Shown here piece by piece: positions 32,577-40,580 of a DNA stretch of 64,000 bases. Position 1 is the stretch's first letter; each line of letters begins with the position of its first letter. Source of the DNA: Rufibacter ruber (lineage in GTDB: Bacteria > Bacteroidota > Bacteroidia > Cytophagales > Hymenobacteraceae). The stretch spans positions 28,764-92,763 of the forward strand of contig NZ_LRMM01000013.1 of NCBI RefSeq assembly GCF_001647275.1, read 5' to 3'. A model generated the notes under the pieces. It had not been told where the DNA came from, did no database searches, and worked only from the letters and a program-made list of their open reading frames with translations. The translations under genes were made by a program, and so were the position numbers.

Positions 32577-33431
32577 ATGGCACAACGTTCTCAAGAGGTG
32601 GCAGCACACAGCGGGGAAGAGCATGAGATGACCTTTTTAGACCACCTGGAGGTTCTCAGGTGGCACTTGATTCGTTCAGCCATTGCCATTGTGGTGGTGA
32701 CGGGCCTGGCATTCAGCTACCCGGAGATTGTCTTCCATGAAATTATTCTGGGCCCGTCACGCACAGACTTTTTTACATACCGCAAACTCTGTGAGATAGG
32801 CGCCGCGCTGAACTCACCGGGCCTCTGTATCAATGAGCTGGACTTCACGCTGCAAAGCCGGGAGTTGGCCTCGCAGTTCACCATGCACCTGACCAGCTCC
32901 TTTGTGATTGGGTTACTGGTGGGTTTCCCTTACCTTTTCTGGGAAATCTGGCGGTTTATCAAACCGGGGCTGTACCCAAACGAGCAGAAAAACTCCAGAG
33001 GTGCCGTATTTTTTGTGTCATTCCTGTTCTTGATAGGCTCACTGTTCGGGTACTTCATTGTCTCGCCGCTCTCTATCAACTTTCTGGCGTCTTACCAGGT
33101 AGACCCCAGCATTGCCAACGAGTTTGACCTGTCTTCTTATGTGACCACGCTGGTGACACTGGTGCTGTCATGCGGCATCATGTTTGAGCTGCCCATGATT
33201 GTGTTCTTCCTGTCACGGGTGGGGCTGGTGAGCCCAGAGCTCATGAAGCTGTACCGCAAACATGCCATTGTAGTAATTGCCCTGGTAGCCGCCATTCTCT
33301 CGCCGCCAGACGTGCTGAGCATGACGTTGATGGGCATCCCGCTGCTGCTGCTCTATGAGGTGAGCATTCACATCTCCTGGATGGTTCGGCGCCGTGACGT
33401 GGCCCGTTTAAATGAACAAGCTACTTCTTAA
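32577..33431 (+). CDS. tatC: Sec-independent protein translocase TatC, 284 aa
   Basis: Core membrane subunit of the twin-arginine translocase. The N-terminal signature MTFLDHLEVLRWHLIRSAIA includes the conserved HLEELR-like motif. Multiple membrane helices follow (FVIGLLVGFPYLFWEIWRFI, GAVFFVSFLFLIGSLFGYF), with the conserved FPYLFWEIWRFIKPGLYPNE loop. The insert in the first periplasmic loop (FFTYRKLCEIGAALNSPGLC) is typical of Bacteroidota. Second gene of the glyA-tatC-rpiB operon. No tatA is seen nearby. Confidence 0.95.
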   Translation: MAQRSQEVAAHSGEEHEMTFLDHLEVLRWHLIRSAIAIVVVTGLAFSYPEIVFHEIILGPSRTDFFTYRKLCEIGAALNSPGLCINELDFTLQSRELASQFTMHLTSSFVIGLLVGFPYLFWEIWRFIKPGLYPNEQKNSRGAVFFVSFLFLIGSLFGYFIVSPLSINFLASYQVDPSIANEFDLSSYVTTLVTLVLSCGIMFELPMIVFFLSRVGLVSPELMKLYRKHAIVVIALVAAILSPPDVLSMTLMGIPLLLLYEVSIHISWMVRRRDVARLNEQATS

Positions 33432-33446
33432 CCTATTACCACCGCT

Positions 33447-33878
33447 ATGAAAATTGCCTTAGGCGGCGACCACGCCGGATACCAGTACAAAGAAGTTCTC
33501 AAGCAGGCACTGGAGGCCCAGGGGCACGAACTGAAAGATTTCGGGCCGTTCTCTGAGGCTTCAGTAGACTACCCAGACTTTGTACACCCCCTTTCCACAG
33601 CCGTGGAAAACCAGGAGTACGAACTGGGCATCCTGATCTGCGGAAGCGGCAACGGCGTAGCCATGACCGCCAACAAACACGCCGGCGTGAGAGCCGCTCT
33701 CTGCTGGAACAAAGAACTGGCCCAGCTGGCCCGTTCCCACAATAACGCCAACGTTCTCTGCATTCCCGCCCGCTTTGTCACCGACGAGGCAGCCAAAGAA
33801 ATGGCGCTTGCCTTTCTGAGCACCCCGTTTGAAGGAGGCCGCCACCAGAACCGCGTCAACAAGATTGCCTGCGCATAG
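33447..33878 (+). CDS. rpiB: Ribose 5-phosphate isomerase B, 143 aa
   Basis: Interconverts ribose-5-phosphate and ribulose-5-phosphate in the pentose phosphate pathway. Signatures: IALGGDHAGYQYKE (D8, H9), VDYPDFVHPL, ILICGSGNGVAMTANKHAGV with catalytic C65, and SHNNANVLCIPARFV. Length is typical. Last gene of the glyA operon; palindrome copy 18 and a terminator follow. Confidence 0.95.
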   Translation: MKIALGGDHAGYQYKEVLKQALEAQGHELKDFGPFSEASVDYPDFVHPLSTAVENQEYELGILICGSGNGVAMTANKHAGVRAALCWNKELAQLARSHNNANVLCIPARFVTDEAAKEMALAFLSTPFEGGRHQNRVNKIACA

Positions 33879-33887
33879 TCCACTTTT

Positions 33888-33927
33888 CTGTTTCTGACCT
33901 GTTTTTCTGAAAACAGGCCCAAAACAG
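33888..33927. repeat. CTGTTTT palindrome, copy 18
   Basis: ctgtttctgacctgtttttc and gaaaacaggcccaaaacag, near perfect. Starts 9 nt after the rpiB stop and is followed 4 nt later by a separate terminator. Confidence 0.82.
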
Positions 33928-33931
33928 CCCC

Positions 33932-33970
33932 AAGCCCTCTCAGGTTTAAGAACCAGAGAGGGCTTTTTTT
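33932..33970 (+). terminator. Intrinsic terminator of the glyA-tatC-rpiB operon
   Basis: aagccctct / agagggctt stem with a 15-nt loop and a run of eight T. Confidence 0.85.
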
Positions 33971-34448
33971 TGTAAAGCAGGATTCACAATGCAGCCCTAA
34001 ATGGACCGCATGGGGTAAGCACCAGCAAGTAGCAGTGACACGAACAGCAACAGGAGTCAGAAAACCAGTTGGTGCAGGCAGTACTGCGGTTAATGGTATT
34101 GAGCCCGTCAGCTCAGGGGAGGGAGGGGGCGGTTGAATGCTCGGCTTCCCGGGAGTTACCATCTGCGGCTCTTACAGATCACAGGTGAAGCAACGAGGGG
34201 GGCAACTCTGGAAGAGCCGTAGTGTTAGCAACTTACACGAACAATGATCTGCAATGCGTGCTCTCCTGTGTCAACATCCCCCTTCGCCCCCTTCAAAGGG
34301 GGAGCCTCAGAGTGAGTTCTGAGTTATGAGTCTTGAGTTCTGAGTCCTTTCTTTTCATCTTAGGCAATTCACAATTCAGCACGAATGAAGCAGCTATGCC
34401 TGCTCTCGCTGCCGCGCCGCGGGGAAGGCCGCCTGTCAGCTGTAGGCA

Positions 34449-34625
34449 CGCGTCTGGAGACTCGCGCCAGCGCGGGAGTATCAGCTGGCGTTAGAAGGCA
34501 TGGAAGAAACTTCCGCGCCATAGAGGGGCAGAAGAGGGAGCAAGAGGGCAGAGGTCATGTGAGGCGGCCGCCCCGTGGAAGCTGAAAGCTTCCGCCACCA
34601 CAGGTCCAGGTTGGAAACCTGAACC
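34449..34625. repeat. REP-like hairpins of three sequence types
   Basis: cgcgtctggagactcgcg (34449-34466) shares the AGTCTGGAGACT-type core of the 7685-7903 cluster with one mismatch. ggaagctgaaagcttcc (34577-34593) and caggttggaaacctg (34607-34621) are further short palindromes with minimal loops. They are grouped here because of location and form, not identical sequence. Confidence 0.6.
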
Positions 34626-34808
34626 AGAGAAAGCGGCAAACAAGCAGCAATAAGTAAACAACACTTCTGCCAGTGGCACCTGGGTTTATTAGCACTTCTG
34701 CCCCTGGCTGATGTGCGCAGCACGGGCTCGCCCCAGGCTAGCGGATCAGCAACGGTTACCTGCAGAGGCAGAATGAGCAAGTAAGGCTGATCAGGAGAGG
34801 AACCCAAA

Positions 34809-34904
34809 CCAGTCCTGGGGGTGAGCGCCTCTGTTAATACGGTGCCGCTCCCGCGGCAAGGCCGGAGGGCCTAGTTTTAACAGCAGTGCTCACCGCCAGG
34901 ACGG
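34809..34904. other. Large imperfect hairpin, possible structured element
   Basis: Left arm agtcctgggggtgagcgc and right arm gtgctcaccgccaggacgg pair over about 16 bp with one or two mismatches, enclosing a second pair ctgttaa/ttaacag and a GC-rich inner hairpin (ccgcgg, ggccggagggcc). A gtgagcgc word recurs just outside at 34917. It could be a structured RNA or another palindromic insertion. Confidence 0.4.
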
Positions 34905-34964
34905 GGCCCCGCGGCCGTGAGCGCTTACCGGAAAAGATGAAACAGTACAGCTATTAAACCAACT

Positions 34965-35115
34965 CATCAAGCGCCAAAGCCAGGGGAAACAGCGGACTAC
35001 GCATTCCTGCCGCAGCAATTGGCTGTCACCAAATACAGCATCAAGCGCCACCGCCAAGGGAGCAGCAGACTACGCATACCTGCCGCAGCCAGGGGAACAG
35101 CAGACTACGCCACTG
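34965..35115. repeat. Imperfect tandem repeat, period 74 nt
   Basis: Two units starting catcaagcgcca at 34965 and 35039 share actacgcattcctgccgcag-type sequence, and a third partial unit (ggggaacagcagactacgc) follows from 35092. No coding frame is maintained. Confidence 0.65.
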
Positions 35116-35260
35116 CAACAATGAAAAGAGGGAGGCCCTGCGTCAACCCGCACCACCAGGAAAACGGCAAGCTACCCAATGCAGAAACAGGCCGCTCCGC
35201 CAAAGGGACAACTGCAGACTTCCATAGCAACAACCTTTCCCACCACTCAAAACAACTTGA

Positions 35261-35301
35261 CCTGTTTTGGAGCTGTTTTCAGGAAAACAGCTCCAAAACA
35301 G
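35261..35301. repeat. CTGTTTT palindrome, copy 19
   Basis: cctgttttggagctgttttc and gaaaacagctccaaaacag, perfect, with spacer GGAG matched by CTCC. Directly abuts the stop codon (35302-35304) of the membrane protein gene. Confidence 0.88.
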
Positions 35302-36731
35302 CTATTGCACCAGGCGGTAAAACACCCCATTCCCCACCCGTTCATACCGCTGAAAGAGAGCGGGAATTTTGTACTGCAGCTCCGGCATAAGCCCCTGCAG
35401 GTCTACAATATAGGTGGGCGGGTTCTTCCGCAGGTCCTGGTAGACAGTGAACAGGGCATCATAGTAGTGCAGACGGCCCAGATACGGCTGCGCCAGATCC
35501 CACCGCAGATACGGTGAACCCAGGTGGTTGTGCTGGTAGTAGTTCAGGTCAGGCCCCAGCACCAGAAGACGCTCGTTTCTGACCTGCTGGTAGAGGGGGC
35601 TATCCTGCACCTGCACCCGCTGCGGCTCAATGCCCAGCGCGCGTACACCAACCCCAGCGGATTGTACCGCATCACCACCACCCCTGCCAGCAAGACCAGA
35701 AAAAGGATTTCAGCGAGCCAGACCTTCTTGCCCTGCCAGGAGAAGAGGAACACCCCAAAATACCCCAGCAAAGGCAGGAGCAGCACCAGGCCCTTGGCAG
35801 AGCCGTCATGTCCGCTTATCAGCACCAGGCCGCAGACAATCACCCAGATGAGCATGAACTGGAGAAAACGCGCCTGGTAGTTCAGCCCCAGGTTTACCAG
35901 CGGCAGGCTTAAGAAAGAGAGCAGCAGCACCGTTAACGGGATAGCCGCAATCTTCACCACCTGCCAGAACGGCAACACAAATGTAAATTTAAACTGCCAT
36001 GACCACGCCAGCCCCTGCTCCAGAAACGGCAGGGTGGCATCTTGGTACAGAAAAAGGGTGAACACCACACTAAACGGGAACATGAACCCGGTCAGCATCA
36101 GGAGAATGCTCCGGAACGCGTTAGAGGCGAAATAGATGATGGCAAAGAAACCCAGCACCAGAAACCAGATGAGCGGCAGGTAAAACAGCGCCGCCAGCCC
36201 CAGCATGAAACCTGCCCTGAACAGGCGCCCCGCATTGGTGGCCTCTTTGGAGATAGCCGTCAGGTTAGAAACCGCCAGAATGATGAACGTCTGCCCCAGC
36301 AGCAGCTGTGAGAGCACGTCCAGCTCAAAAAAGACACTGCCAAACACCAGGTACAGCAGCGCCGGCACAAAGCTCTTGTAGGGGTGCACCTGGTTTCTGT
36401 TGAAAATATGGTTCAGCAGAAAGGCCTGGTAGCCCAGCACCGCCGTGGCCAGCAGCCTATGCGCCAGGTAAGATTTCCCAAAGAGCGAGTCCAGGAGCCA
36501 GTACACCGCTGCTGAAAGCGGGGCGGTGGCGTCATACACATCGCGGTACAGGACAAAACCCTCGTGCAGGCGCTCCCCCAAGAGCATGTGGTGCAGCTCA
36601 GAAAGCGTGGCAGGCACCCCAAAAAAGAGTAACGGAAGCCGGATCAGGAGAAACAGCAGCACCAACACCACCCACCTAGACGGGAACAAACTGCGGAAGA
36701 ATCGTATCAATCGTACATGCGGCTGAGCCAC
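35302..36731 (-). pseudogene. Polytopic membrane protein, frame broken near 35637-35643
   Basis: From ATG 36731 the first frame encodes about 365 residues with many membrane helices (RWVVLVLLFLLIRLPLLFFG, FIIYFASNAF-like stretches, LPLTVLLLSFLSL-like stretches) and the segment GERLHEGFVLYRDVYDATAP, which recalls glycosyltransferase or DUF6427-type envelope proteins. At VYAR the frame shifts; the other frame continues ALGIEPQRVQVQDSPLYQQV and NYYQHNHLGSPYLRWDLAQP to the stop at 35302. One missing base in a GCGCGC run restores a single 470-residue protein. Either a sequencing indel or a real lesion. Function not recognised. Confidence 0.75.
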
Positions 36732-36795
36732 CCTTGCAAAGTGGGCGGCGGTTTGTGGGGTAAAAATGTGAAATTAATGCGATATTTGCTGAACC

Positions 36796-37257
36796 ATGGA
36801 GAGTAAACGACAACAAAAATTCGCCCGGCTGATTCAGAAGGAGCTGGCTGAAATCTTTCAGCGCAACGTCTCCCACTTGTTTCAAGGGGCCTATATATCC
36901 ATCACAGATGTAAAAGTTTCACCTGACCTGGGTGTGGCCAAGGTACACCTGAGCCTGCTGCTCAACCCCAATGGCCGGGACCTGCTCAATGAAATAAGGG
37001 TGAACTCCAAGACCATCAGGCATGAACTGGCCAAGCGCATCAAAAACCAGGTGCGCGTGATCCCGGAGCTTATCTTCTATCTGGATGACACCGCCGAGTA
37101 TGCCGCCAAGATGGATAAGATCATCTCTGAGCTGGACATCCCCGCTGAGTCAAAAGAAGACCCCTCCAACCCGTTCAGGTCTGAGGAAGACGAGGAGGAC
37201 CTTTATGACGAGGAAGGCCTGGAAGATGAAGACGAAGACGATCTGAGTGACCGATAA
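36796..37257 (+). CDS. rbfA: Ribosome-binding factor A, 153 aa
   Basis: 30S maturation factor that binds the 5' helix of 16S rRNA. KH-type core: SKRQQKFARLIQKELAEIFQ, ISITDVKVSPDLGVAKVHLS and IRHELAKRIKNQVRVIPELI followed by FYLDDTAEYAAKMDKII. The C-terminal 30 residues form a very acidic tail (EEDEEDLYDEEGLEDEDEDD), common in Bacteroidota. 64 nt after the divergent membrane protein gene, 32 nt before the methyltransferase gene. Confidence 0.95.
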   Translation: MESKRQQKFARLIQKELAEIFQRNVSHLFQGAYISITDVKVSPDLGVAKVHLSLLLNPNGRDLLNEIRVNSKTIRHELAKRIKNQVRVIPELIFYLDDTAEYAAKMDKIISELDIPAESKEDPSNPFRSEEDEEDLYDEEGLEDEDEDDLSDR

Positions 37258-37289
37258 CCGCAGCCCCACCCACAGCTACTAAACCCACC

Positions 37290-38100
37290 ATGCAGTACGA
37301 TCCTATTAAAACGCGTCCTGGGCGAAGCGTTCAACAAAACGCCTTTCCTGCGCAAGCTTTTCTATAACCTGCTAGACCTGCTGCTGCTCCGCTCGTGGCA
37401 CATTCACAAGGAGCTGAAGGCCTGGGCCAAAGGCAAAAGGCAGCAGCCCATCCAGATACTGGATGCCGGCTCGGGCTTTGGCCAGTACACCTATTATCTG
37501 TCTGGCATGAGTGACAAGTGGCGCACCCTGGCCGTTGACGTGAAAGACGAGCAGGTGGCAGACTGTAACAACTTCTTCCGGCAGATCAACCGCCGCAATG
37601 TGCTGTTCAGGGTAGAAGACCTGGTGACGTTCCAGGACCCGCAGGCGTTTGACCTGGTGCTGTCTGTAGACGTGATGGAGCATATCTTAGAAGACGTGGA
37701 CGTGTTCAAAAATTTTCACGCCTCGCTTCGCCCCGGCGGAATGCTGCTGATCTCCACCCCGTCTGACCAGGGCGGCTCAGACGTGCACGGCGATGAGGAA
37801 AGCTCGTTTATTGAGGAGCACGTGCGGGACGGTTACAACATTCAGGAGATCCAGGAGAAGCTGCGCACGGCCGGCTTTACCCGCATGGAGGCCAACTATT
37901 CATACGGCACCCCCGGCAAGATCTCGTGGCGCCTGAGCATGAAGTACCCAATCCTGATGCTGGGTGCGTCAAAAGCGTTCTTTGTGCTGTTGCCGTTCTA
38001 TTACCTGGTGACCTTCCCGTTCTGCCTGCTGCTCAACTGGCTTGACACCCACAGCAAGCACCCCACCGGGACCGGTCTTATTGTGAAAGCCTGGAAATAA
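37290..38100 (+). pseudogene. SAM-dependent methyltransferase, frame broken near 37306-37310
   Basis: ATG 37290 gives MQYDPIK, and the frame then fails. One extra A in the AAAA run is the likely cause; removing it yields RVLGEAFNKTPFLRKLFYNL and continues into an intact class I methyltransferase with ILDAGSGFGQYTYYLSG (SAM motif I), DLVLSVDVMEHILEDVDVFK, LRPGGMLLISTPSDQGG and a C-terminal hydrophobic hairpin (AFFVLLPFYYLVTFPFCLLL) suggesting membrane association. It may act on a lipid or quinone-like substrate, which is inference. Downstream of rbfA by 32 nt. Confidence 0.8.
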
Positions 38101-38190
38101 GCCCTCTTTGCCGGTGACCAAAGCAGGAACAGGTTACCCGGGAGAAACGCAGCAGCCAAGCCAGAACCCGTAAAAGCAGAGACTGTCTTT

Positions 38191-38229
38191 CTGTTTTTGG
38201 CCTGTTTTTCAGAAAACAGGCCAAAAACG
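38191..38229. repeat. CTGTTTT palindrome, copy 20
   Basis: ctgtttttggcctgtttttc and gaaaacaggccaaaaacg, perfect except the outer base pairs. Lies between the methyltransferase and GNAT genes. Confidence 0.85.
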
Positions 38230-38295
38230 CACGTATTGACCTGGTAAGTTTTTTGCGTTTTGCTGCGTACCTTGCTCTATTGAAACCAACCCCCT

Positions 38296-38769
38296 ATGAC
38301 AGAGCTCCTCAGAACTGATTCCGGCAGCCAAGACTTTGCAGAGCTGGTGGCCCTTCTAGACGCTGACCTGCACGTAAGAGACGGAGACGACCACTCCTTC
38401 TTTGCCCAGTTTAACAAAATAGACATGATCCGGCACGTGGTGGTGGCGTACCAGGGCATGGTGCCGGCAGGCTGCGGCGCCATCAAACCGTATGCAGACA
38501 CTACCGCCGAAGTAAAAAGGATGTTTGTGCTGCCTGAGTTCAGGGGCCAGGGCATTGCAGGCCGGGTGCTGCGGGAACTGGAGCGCTGGGCTGTTGAACT
38601 GGGCTTTGAGAAGCTCATCTTAGAGACCGGGAAGGCCATGCCAGAAGCCATCAGGCTCTACAGCAAAAACGGCTACACACCTATCCCTAACTACGGCCAG
38701 TACAAGAACATTGAGAGCAGCGTGTGTATGCACAAGCCGCTGCAAGAGGAGAAAGTAGAACACCTGTAA
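38296..38769 (+). CDS. GNAT family N-acetyltransferase, 157 aa
   Basis: Acetyl-CoA-dependent acetyltransferase. The core has AEVKRMFVLPEFRGQGIAGR (motif A with the RGQGIAGR pyrophosphate loop), VLRELERWAVELGFEKLILE and a C-terminal LYSKNGYTPIPNYGQYKN. Substrate unknown. Stands alone between palindrome copy 20 and the permease gene. Confidence 0.88.
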   Translation: MTELLRTDSGSQDFAELVALLDADLHVRDGDDHSFFAQFNKIDMIRHVVVAYQGMVPAGCGAIKPYADTTAEVKRMFVLPEFRGQGIAGRVLRELERWAVELGFEKLILETGKAMPEAIRLYSKNGYTPIPNYGQYKNIESSVCMHKPLQEEKVEHL

Positions 38770-39060
38770 CTTTTTGCCGGTGCTGCCCCCTGTCCTTAGC
38801 TCATGTTTAAATTTTGATTTTACTGGCGAAAAGTGCCGGGGAAAAGTTCTTCAGCAGCAGCCCTTGAGCTGCGCAGCAGCGCTACAGAACGGGAAAAGTG
38901 TGCACGCCGGTTCTTTTATGGCGTTATGCAGCGTAAGAGACAAATATAAACAGGCGCTTACGGCCAACAGAAAAGAAAACCCTTTGGCCTGAGAACAGTA
39001 AACCGAACTTAAGGGTGGCTGGACGCCACCCTGCCCTTACTTTACACGCATACCTTAAAG

Positions 39061-40284
39061 ATGAACGTTGCCCTTTTAGTAGCCCGCCGTTACTTCTTCT
39101 CTAAGAAGAAGCGCAACATCATCAATATCATCTCCATTATTGCCATGATTGGCGTGGGCGTGGGAACCATGGCCCTGATTGTGGTGCTGTCTGTATTCAA
39201 CGGATTAGAGGACCTGATCAAGTCCCTGTATGGCAAGTTTGACCCGGAGATCAAAATCACGGCCCTGCAGGGCAAGTCATTTGAGGCCAATGCTGATCTT
39301 CTCAACAGGATCAGGCAAACACCCGGGGTCGCCCTTATCACAGAGGTCATTGAAGACAACGCCCTGCTGCGCTACAATGACCGCCAGATGGTGGTGAAGA
39401 TCAAAGGCGTAAGTGACAACTTCTTTCAGCAGAACCAGATTGACTCTGTCATTGTAGACGGCGACCACCGCCTCAAACGCGACGGCAAGCAATATGCCCT
39501 TATTGGCCGCGGTGTGCAGTACCAGCTCTCTATCAGGCCAGAGAACCCGTTCTCGCCCCTCCAGTTCCTGTACCCCAAGGCAGGCAAGAAGACCATTATC
39601 AACCCAGAGAACGCGTTCAGGCAGATTGGGATTCAGGCAGGCGGGGTGTTTGCCATTGAGCGGCAGTATGATGACCAGTACGTGTTTGTGCCGCTCGCTT
39701 TTGCGCAGGAACTGCTGGGCTATGAGAACAAGCGCACTTCTATTGAGGTTAAAACCCACAACCCTGCCAACATTGACAAGGTACAGGCCGCCCTGCAGCG
39801 CACCCTAGGAGCCGGCTTTCAGGTCCTGAACAGTGAACAGCAACACGTGAGCCTGCTCAGGGCTGTGAAGGTAGAAAAGCTGTTTGTGTTTGTCACGTTC
39901 ACCTTTGTGCTGCTCATAGCTTCTATCAACATCTTCTTCTCACTCTCCATGCTGGTGCTGGACAAGCAGAAAGACATTGCCATTCTGGCCTCTATGGGCG
40001 CAGACCCGGGTACCATCAGGCGTATCTTCCTCACCGAGGGGGCCATTGTGGCCTTTACCGGTGCGTTTGTAGGGTTGGCCGTAGGCGGGGCCATCTGCTG
40101 GATTCAGCAAACGTACGGCCTTGTTTCCATGGGCATGACCACCTCAGTGGTAGAGGCGTATCCTGTGCTCATGCGGCCCATGGACTTTCTGCTTACCGCG
40201 GCCGCCATTATTCTCATTACCCTGCTGGTTTCCATCAGACCGGCCCGTAAAGCCGCAGCCATCTCCGTCAGAGACCACTTGTAA
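39061..40284 (+). CDS. ABC transporter permease, LolC/E-like (FtsX family), 407 aa
   Basis: Four-helix permease with a MacB-like periplasmic domain. An N-terminal cytoplasmic segment and TM1 (IINIISIIAMIGVGVGTMAL, IVVLSVFNGLEDLIKSLYGK) resemble LolC/LolE. A periplasmic domain of about 220 residues follows, then three helices (FVTFTFVLLIASINIFFSLS, IVAFTGAFVGLAVGGAICWI, FLLTAAAIILITLLVSIRPA). The conserved cytoplasmic FtsX segment is DKQKDIAILASMGADPGTIR. Probably part of lipoprotein release to the outer membrane, with its ATPase encoded elsewhere. rbfA lies upstream with two genes between; that neighbourhood is, as I recall, common in Bacteroidota. Confidence 0.9.
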   Translation: MNVALLVARRYFFSKKKRNIINIISIIAMIGVGVGTMALIVVLSVFNGLEDLIKSLYGKFDPEIKITALQGKSFEANADLLNRIRQTPGVALITEVIEDNALLRYNDRQMVVKIKGVSDNFFQQNQIDSVIVDGDHRLKRDGKQYALIGRGVQYQLSIRPENPFSPLQFLYPKAGKKTIINPENAFRQIGIQAGGVFAIERQYDDQYVFVPLAFAQELLGYENKRTSIEVKTHNPANIDKVQAALQRTLGAGFQVLNSEQQHVSLLRAVKVEKLFVFVTFTFVLLIASINIFFSLSMLVLDKQKDIAILASMGADPGTIRRIFLTEGAIVAFTGAFVGLAVGGAICWIQQTYGLVSMGMTTSVVEAYPVLMRPMDFLLTAAAIILITLLVSIRPARKAAAISVRDHL

Positions 40285-40403
40285 GCCCAATCCCCGCCAG
40301 CAGGAGCGGTCCTTGTTTCCTTTCAAACACAGCAACCCTAGCGCCCAATTAGGGGGAAGAAAGAACGGTACCCCTCGCAGAAGAGAGCTCTCTTTTTAAC
40401 GAA

Positions 40404-40447
40404 TTCTGTTTTCGGCCTGATTTTCAGAAAACACGCCGAAAACAGAA
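40404..40447. repeat. CTGTTTT palindrome, copy 21
   Basis: ttctgttttcggcctgattt and aaaacacgccgaaaacagaa, two mismatches. In the 296-nt spacer before the SNF2 helicase gene. Confidence 0.78.
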
Positions 40448-40580
40448 AAAGCGTCTACTTTTCTTGCCGGTTCAAAACATTACGGCCTGCCGGAGGTTGA
40501 TTTGCTAAAAATTTTACCATTCCCTGTACAGCGAATTGGAATTTATAGTAATTTCAAGATTGGGATAGCGAGCCTCTGCC

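Larger units (their letters stand above)
33879..35301. other. Gene-free, repeat-rich island (about 1.4 kb)
   Basis: No open frame here looks like a protein. The content is a palindrome and terminator at the left; gagttctgagt stutters near 34312-34347; REP-like hairpins at 34449-34466, 34577-34593 and 34603-34625; a large hairpin at 34809-34904; a 74-nt-period imperfect tandem repeat at 34965-35115; and a palindrome at the right border. It may be decayed DNA that collects small mobile repeats. Confidence 0.6.

Noticed and set aside
33569..34162. Minus-strand ORF of 197 codons
   Set aside because: It is antisense to rpiB and crosses a palindrome and a terminator; not a gene.
34385..34585. Small ORF in the repeat-rich island (66 codons)
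   Set aside because: No ribosome-binding site; the translation is an Arg/Gly-rich product of repeat DNA and crosses a REP-like hairpin.
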